Assembly (NCBI RefSeq): GCF_021869535.1
Contig: NW_026262734.1
Span: 91,579,285-91,643,284, forward strand
Direction of reading: 5' to 3'
DNA: 64,000 nucleotides
From: Mytilus californianus
Taxonomy: Eukaryota > Mollusca > Bivalvia > Mytilida > Mytilidae
Below, piece after piece: positions 62,192 through 64,000 of this stretch (its first letter is position 1; the number at the start of each line of letters is the position of its first letter). The notes under the pieces were generated by a model, which made no database searches, was not told the DNA's origin, and saw only the letters and a list, made by a program, of their open reading frames with translations. The position numbers and the translations under genes are program-made.

Positions 62192-62249
62192 CTAATGTAG
62201 AATAAATGTATTTATGTATTATCATATGTTACAAGATTTTGTATGTTTT

Positions 62250-62350
62250 TCTTGTCGTATAACACTCCAATTAATTGCAGGATTGATCAAATAAAAGACC
62301 GATCAGCTTTCTATAGGGAATCTTTACAATCTAAGGCGTGTTACAAAACA
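62250..62350. mobile_element. Decayed relative of the 46.1 kb fold-back element
   Basis: TTCTTGTCGTATAACAC..AGGATTGATCAAATAAAAGA..GTGTTACAAAACAG. The left end and centre match 46,134-46,190; the right inverted repeat is degraded. Confidence 0.65.
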
Positions 62351-62619
62351 GATAACAGCATTGTAGTGTGCATTTTCTTACTTATATACAATCAGAAACA
62401 TTCTTTTTGGAAATGATTTGCTACCATGTCAGCTATCAGATAACAATGTGTGTTTTTGCCTTCAGGTATAACCACGCCCGATGGATTCATCATAAGAAGA
62501 AATTTATCTATATTATCAACTTTTAAAAGCAGGAAATAGTACTAAGAAAAACACAATATTACTCGACAAAACGGCCATCCATAAATTAATGTACGATTTC
62601 CAATATGGTGAGAAAAGTA
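62351..62619. other. Spacer upstream of the Ig exon
   Basis: No exon seen on either strand; AT-rich. Confidence 0.4.
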
Positions 62620-63262
62620 AAAATCACAAAAATACCGAACTCCGATGAAAATTCAAAACGGAAAGTCCTTAATCAAATGGCAAAATCAAAAGCTCAAACA
62701 CATCAAACGAATGGATAACAACTGTCATATTCTTGACTTGGTACAGGCATTTTTTTATGTAGAAAATGGTGGATTAAACCTGGTTTCATAGCTAGCTAAA
62801 CCTCTCACTTGTATGACAGTCGCATAAAATTCCATGATTTTGACAACGATGTTTGAACAAAACAAACAGACATGATAGGTAAAAATGTCAAAATAAGGGT
62901 ATAACAGTCAACATTGTGTAATAATCTTAATCACTGTGAAAACAAACAAATATGTAACAAAAAAACACAAAAAGGCATATAGACAAAGCACATAAGCAAA
63001 TATGAAAGACAAGAATACAAAGATTTACATAGCAAAATAACACAATACCGGGATGTATAAGTCCCGAGCCACGTCAAATAGATATCACCAAAAATAAACT
63101 AAACTGTAAAAGTAATATTCAAAAAGACAAATAAAAGAATACTATAACACGTTATTAAGATGATAAACAACGTCAGTACCCAAAATCTGTACTACAAGAC
63201 CATCGTGTTTTATTTCTGAAGTTGATACTGAATATTCATCAACAAGGTCTTGGGGTGAAAAA
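62620..63262 (-). repeat. Long dispersed repeat, minus copy
   Basis: Reverse complement of 44,105-44,740 over its whole length (see that entry). Shared ends are the GGAATATGACAG-type stretch near 62,730 and ATCAACAAGGTCTTGG near 63,237. Confidence 0.82.
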
Positions 63263-63840
63263 TCAAGATTTTATACTAATGGTTTGTTTAAACCTTTCAC
63301 CTAAATGTGAAAAATGTAGCGTGTATCAAATAAAGGCGACAGTAGTTTACCGATATTTAAATCTCGTAAAAAGATGATAAAAACAAATCAAAGTAATATA
63401 CAAAACTAAGGGATTATCATGAACTCCAGAAGGAGCGAGACAGGGCAAACGGCTTCCACTGAAATGCATGCGTTAACTGCCATGCGAATGTACACTTAGT
63501 TAAAATGGTACAATCGGGAATAGGATAACATTTTTGAAAATTACTGATCAGAAGGATATAGTATGTCAAAGGTGTCAAAAACGATTTGCATTATTAATTT
63601 AGTAATCTCACGTTATGTCCGTTCTTGTAGCGATACCTTGAGAAACAGAACTTCACATTATTTGTGATGAAGGCAAAACTATGCATTAACAACGTTTTAG
63701 GATAGGTCAGTCTAATGAATGGAGGAAATGCATGTTTCTGCCTAAGATTATTTAAGATGAAAATTGTACAGTATAACACCAATTGGATATCAATACAATA
63801 AATCCGTACAATAAATTCAGATAAATAAGATGTTTAAACA
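63263..63840. other. Repeat-like and AT-rich sequence
   Basis: AAGGCGACAGTAGTTTACCG near 63,335 resembles a frequent mussel repeat word (from memory). The minus ORF at 63,594-63,782 lacks a true ATG at its stated start and has no domain. Confidence 0.4.
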
Positions 63841-63960
63841 TTCTGCATGTGTGTAAATGAGTGGCAAAAGACACAAACGGGATATTCACACTCGCAAGTC
63901 GAAATTAAACTGACAAAGCCATGGAAAAAGACAAACAACAGTTTACATAACACAACACAA
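63841..63960 (-). repeat. Dispersed repeat fragment, minus copy
   Basis: GGGATATTCACACTCGCAAG, TCGAAATTAAACTGACAAAG, CCATGG and AAAAAGACAAACAACAG form the reverse complement of the family at 61,150-61,310. Confidence 0.75.
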
Positions 63961-64000
63961 AAAACTAACAGATCAACTCGAAACCCACCAAAATCGATGG

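Overview
The window looks like nuclear DNA of a marine bivalve, most likely a mussel (Mytilus type). It is AT-rich, its genes are split by spliceosomal introns, and it is full of decayed short repeats. Several of these resemble dispersed mussel repeats I know from memory: a tRNA-derived SINE, hammerhead-bearing repeats and fold-back MITEs. The species call is inference; no search was run. There is no bacterial-style gene organisation.

Region 1 (1 to about 32,268) is one uninterrupted satellite array: 59 complete head-to-tail monomers of about 540 bp plus a truncated 60th that runs into a (TA)n tract. The left end is cut by the window. Monomer variants recur at fixed spacings, showing a patchy higher-order structure. 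Every monomer carries a short motif with the layout of a hammerhead ribozyme core; about three quarters keep it intact and a run of local variants has lost a catalytic base.

Region 2 (about 32.3 to 39.3 kb) holds a small 178-bp tandem repeat and then a two-exon voltage-gated potassium channel gene on the + strand (34,661-35,116 joined to 36,672-37,466; 416 residues). The channel is Shaw/Kv3-like. It has a normal selectivity filter, but it lacks the second proline of the S6 hinge and the histidine of the T1 zinc site, so it may be a modifier-type subunit. An old direct duplication of about 0.5 kb follows.

Region 3 (39.3 to 43.5 kb) is intergenic. It has an almost complete tRNA-derived SINE on the minus strand with 17-bp target-site duplications, plus dispersed repeat fragments.

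Region 4 (43.5 to 62.2 kb) appears to be one spread-out gene on the minus strand, built from exons too short for ORF calling. In transcription order these are an Ig-like domain exon (62,191-61,874), a 21-bp microexon, four small exons of which at least three encode membrane segments, and a terminal exon with a stop codon (43,582). Every intron interrupts a codon after its first base (phase 1), and all exons join in frame. The 5' end lies beyond the window. I do not recognise the family. Its introns hold a 350-bp tandem repeat with three good hammerhead folds (retrozyme-like), three fold-back elements, a GACGGAT-type minisatellite and other repeats.

Region 5 (62.2 to 64 kb) is repeat-derived, including an inverted copy of an element also found at 44.1-44.7 kb.

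The most interesting items are the hammerhead-like core in the large satellite, the retrozyme-like array, the Ig plus multi-membrane-segment gene, and the atypical Kv channel.
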